Origin: Betaproteobacteria bacterium
GTDB taxonomy: Bacteria; Pseudomonadota; Gammaproteobacteria; Burkholderiales; Burkholderiaceae_C
DNA length: 32,519 nucleotides
Direction: 5' to 3'
NCBI GenBank assembly: GCA_009919175.1
Contig: RGCL01000030.1
Location: 1 to 32,519 of the forward strand
Shown here: positions 30,419 through 32,519 of the stretch, one piece after another
Layout: every line of letters starts with the position of its first letter
Numbering within the stretch: the stretch's first letter is position 1
The notes under the pieces: generated by a model
Databases searched by the model: none
Told to the model about the DNA's origin: nothing
Seen by the model: only the letters and a program-made list of their open reading frames with translations
Program-made: the position numbers and the translations under genes

Positions 30419-31546
30419 ATGACCGCGCCACCGCCCCCCAGCTTTTCAGCCACCGATGCCTTGCACATGCAGCGTGCGCTGGCCTTGGCCGAGTCAGCCC
30501 TCTACCTCACTTCACCCAACCCGCGTGTGGGTTGCGTGCTGGTCAACCCCCAGGGTCAGGTGATCGGCGAAGGCCACACCCAGGCCGCAGGCCAAGCCCA
30601 TGCCGAGGTCATGGCCTTGCGCCAAGCCCAGCAGCAAGGCCACAGCACACAAGCTGCCACGGCCTATGTGACCCTGGAGCCTTGCAGTCACCATGGCCGC
30701 ACACCGCCTTGCTGCGATGCGCTCATCCAGGCACAGGTGGCGCGCGTGGTCTGTGCCCTTGAAGACCCTTTTCCAGCCAATCAGGGTCAGGGCTTTGCCC
30801 GCCTGCGCGCAGCGGGACTGCTGGTGGATGTGGGGCTCATGGCCCAGGCTGCCACCGAAATCAACATCGGCTTTTTGCACCGCATGCGCACAGGCCGCCC
30901 CTGGGTGCGCCTGAAGATGGCCGCGTCCATCGATGGCATCACCGCCTTGCCCAATGGGCAAAGCCAATGGATCACCGGCGAAGCCGCCCGCGCAGACGGG
31001 CACCACTGGCGCGCCCGTGCCTGCGCGGTGTGCACGGGCGTGGGCACGGTGCTCGAAGACGACCCGCAACTCGATGTGCGCGCGGTTCAAACCCCGCGTC
31101 AACCCACGCTGGTGGTCATCGACAGCCGCTTGCAAACCCCCACCCAGGCCCGCCTCTTTGGCCCCAAACGTCCGGTGTGGATTGCCCATGCGGTCCCGGC
31201 ATCACCCCAGTCGCCTGCGGCTGAGGCCTTGCGTCAGCGCGCAGCTGAGCTCATCCACCGCCCCAATGCCGCTGGCAAGGTCAGCCTGCCCGACTTGCTC
31301 CAGGAGCTGGGTCAGCGCGGCATCAACGAGCTGCACCTGGAGGCCGGCCATTTGCTCAACACCTCGTTCCTGCGCGAGTCGCTGGTGGACGAGGTGCTGC
31401 TCTACCAAGCCCCGCGCATGCTGGGTCAAGGCCGGGGGCTCTCGGCACTGGGACCTTTGGAAGACTTGGGGCAAAGCCTCGATTGGCGCTTTGTCGAGGT
31501 CAAAACCGTGGGCGAGGACCTTCGCGTGCGCATGATGCGCGCCTGA
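30419..31546 (+). CDS. ribD: Bifunctional riboflavin deaminase/reductase
   Basis: This 375-residue enzyme performs the second and third steps of riboflavin synthesis, deamination of the GTP-derived pyrimidine and reduction of its ribose. The N-terminal deaminase has the zinc motif HAEV and PCSHHGRTPPCCDA; the C-terminal reductase starts at about residue 155 with RPWVRLKMAASIDG and includes QWITGEAARADGHHWRA and later LHLEAGHLLN. It begins nine bases after the pilE-like gene, so it may be read from the pilin transcript or from a promoter inside it. No FMN riboswitch precedes it. Confidence 0.96.
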   Translation: MTAPPPPSFSATDALHMQRALALAESALYLTSPNPRVGCVLVNPQGQVIGEGHTQAAGQAHAEVMALRQAQQQGHSTQAATAYVTLEPCSHHGRTPPCCDALIQAQVARVVCALEDPFPANQGQGFARLRAAGLLVDVGLMAQAATEINIGFLHRMRTGRPWVRLKMAASIDGITALPNGQSQWITGEAARADGHHWRARACAVCTGVGTVLEDDPQLDVRAVQTPRQPTLVVIDSRLQTPTQARLFGPKRPVWIAHAVPASPQSPAAEALRQRAAELIHRPNAAGKVSLPDLLQELGQRGINELHLEAGHLLNTSFLRESLVDEVLLYQAPRMLGQGRGLSALGPLEDLGQSLDWRFVEVKTVGEDLRVRMMRA

Positions 31547-31629
31547 GCCCGCGGACGGCCTGACCCAGCCCCCTCGTTGCCCAAGCCTCCCTCGCCAGAG
31601 GGGTTCCATAAACCTGCGAAAATACGCCC

Positions 31630-32265
31630 ATGTTCACCGGAATCATCACCGGCGTGGGTCGAATCATCGACGTCCTTGACCTGGGTCGCTCTTTACAACA
31701 CGGCAAGCGCCTTCGCATTGAAGCGCCTGCCCACTACCTCGACGACGTGGTCCTGGGCGACAGCATTGCCCTCAATGGCGCATGCATGACGGTCGTCGAA
31801 TTGGCCCCACCCCACTTTTGCATCGACATCTCTGCCGAATCCCTGGCCAAGACGGCGGGTTTGGCCCAGACAGGGCGCATCAACCTTGAAAAAGCCCTGC
31901 GAACCAGCGATCGCCTCGGTGGCCACCTGGTGTCTGGCCATGTGGATGGCATTGGCCATGTGCAGGTCTTTGAACAGGTGGGCGAGAGCTGGTTGTTGCG
32001 CGTGCAGTCCCCGCCCGAGCTGGGGCGTTTTTTGGCCTACAAAGGCTCCATCACCATCAATGGCGTGAGCCTCACGGTCAATGCGGTGACCGATGTGGCC
32101 CAAGGCACGCTTTTTGACATCAACCTCATTCCCCACACGGTGACCCACACCAGCCTGGGCGACTTGCGAGCAGGCAGCCCAGTCAACCTCGAAGTCGATA
32201 CCGTTGCCCGCTATGTCGAGCGCATGCTGCATGCGGCTCCACCCCTGCGCTCGCCCGCCCCTTGA
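31630..32265 (+). CDS. ribE: Riboflavin synthase, alpha chain
   Basis: This 211-residue enzyme dismutates two lumazine molecules to riboflavin. It has the two homologous barrel repeats of the family: [12 protein letters not shown] at the start and again [12 protein letters not shown] at about residue 98, with [11 protein letters not shown] and [11 protein letters not shown] as the equivalent ligand-binding stretches and [16 protein letters not shown] near the end. It lies 83 bases after ribD; that gap contains no FMN riboswitch, only a short CCCTC/GAGGG hairpin. ribB/ribBA follows 14 bases later. Confidence 0.96.
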   Translation: MFTGIITGVGRIIDVLDLGRSLQHGKRLRIEAPAHYLDDVVLGDSIALNGACMTVVELAPPHFCIDISAESLAKTAGLAQTGRINLEKALRTSDRLGGHLVSGHVDGIGHVQVFEQVGESWLLRVQSPPELGRFLAYKGSITINGVSLTVNAVTDVAQGTLFDINLIPHTVTHTSLGDLRAGSPVNLEVDTVARYVERMLHAAPPLRSPAP

Positions 32266-32279
32266 TTGCCGACTGCCCC

Positions 32280-32519
32280 ATGAACGCCACCGACCCCATC
32301 ACCCAAGCCATTTCCCCCGTCGAAGTCATCGTTGCCGAAATGGCCGCTGGCCGCATGGTCATCCTGGTCGATGAAGAAGACCGTGAGAACGAGGGCGACC
32401 TGGTCCTGGCTGCCGACCATGTGACCCCGGCTGCCATCAATTTCATGGCCACCCATGGCCGGGGGCTGATTTGCCTCACGCTCACCCGCGAACGCTGCGA
32501 GCACTTGCGCCTGCCCCCC
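32280..32519 (+). CDS. 3,4-dihydroxy-2-butanone 4-phosphate synthase (RibB or RibBA), N-terminal part
   Basis: The first 80 residues are present and run off the window. They contain the diagnostic [19 protein letters not shown] motif with the acidic metal-binding residues, followed by [14 protein letters not shown], the RibB active-site region. The enzyme makes the four-carbon unit used for lumazine. Whether a GTP cyclohydrolase II-like domain follows (RibBA) cannot be seen. It continues the ribD-ribE operon. Confidence 0.95.
   Translation, partial: MNATDPITQAISPVEVIVAEMAAGRMVILVDEEDRENEGDLVLAADHVTPAAINFMATHGRGLICLTLTRERCEHLRLPP

Noticed and set aside
31547-31629. Possible FMN riboswitch before riboflavin synthase
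   Set aside because: The 83-base gap is too short and lacks the conserved FMN-aptamer blocks.

Overview
The window looks like a chromosomal segment of a betaproteobacterium of the order Burkholderiales, most likely family Comamonadaceae (inference). The support is a moderately high GC content, dense operons with ATGA/TGATG stop-start overlaps, and gene sets of that group: cysS-alkA-accA-tilS-lysC-tRNA-Ser, ppiA-ppiB-lpxH, ppk-sixA with a convergent ppx, and ZTP riboswitch-glyA-nrdR-minor pilins-ribD-ribE-ribB. I see no insertion sequence, prophage, CRISPR array or rRNA. Most of the window is core chromosome.

Layout. 2-1503: the 3' part of glucose-6-phosphate isomerase, then a crotonase-fold protein. 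1568-3293: two convergent exported proteins of unknown function. 3439-6648: a tight four-gene unit of a DapA-fold protein without its catalytic lysine, a 75-residue protein, an M48 lipoprotein protease and a polytopic membrane protein. 6666-11350: a polyphosphate region with an 87-residue protein, ppk, sixA and convergent ppx. Direct repeats of TGTCAT type at 11-bp spacing, resembling PhoB boxes, lie at 6958-6990 and 11235-11278. 11365-13089: a periplasmic substrate-binding domain fused to a UPF0126/TRIC-type membrane domain. 13405-14004: a HCCA-isomerase-like protein.

14040-19483 is one minus-strand housekeeping unit (cysS, alkA-type glycosylase, accA, tilS, lysC, tRNA-Ser(GCT), terminator). 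19601-22211 is the plus-strand unit TPR protein-ppiA-ppiB-lpxH. 22186-24822 is a large DUF349 protein convergent with lpxH. 24940-25797 is an SLT-fold protein with Asp in place of the catalytic Glu. 25845-27702 is a ZTP riboswitch followed by glyA and nrdR. 27785-30409 is a compact minor-pilin cluster without pilY1, with odd N-termini in several genes. 30419-32519 is riboflavin synthesis (ribD, ribE, start of ribB/ribBA).

The most unusual items are the binding-protein/channel fusion, the pilin genes whose leader and mature parts lie in different frames at the prepilin cleavage site, the PhoB-like repeats beside an uncharacterised small protein and over the ppx start, and the lysine-less DapA-fold operon. 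All functional statements rest on reading motifs by eye; no database search was possible.
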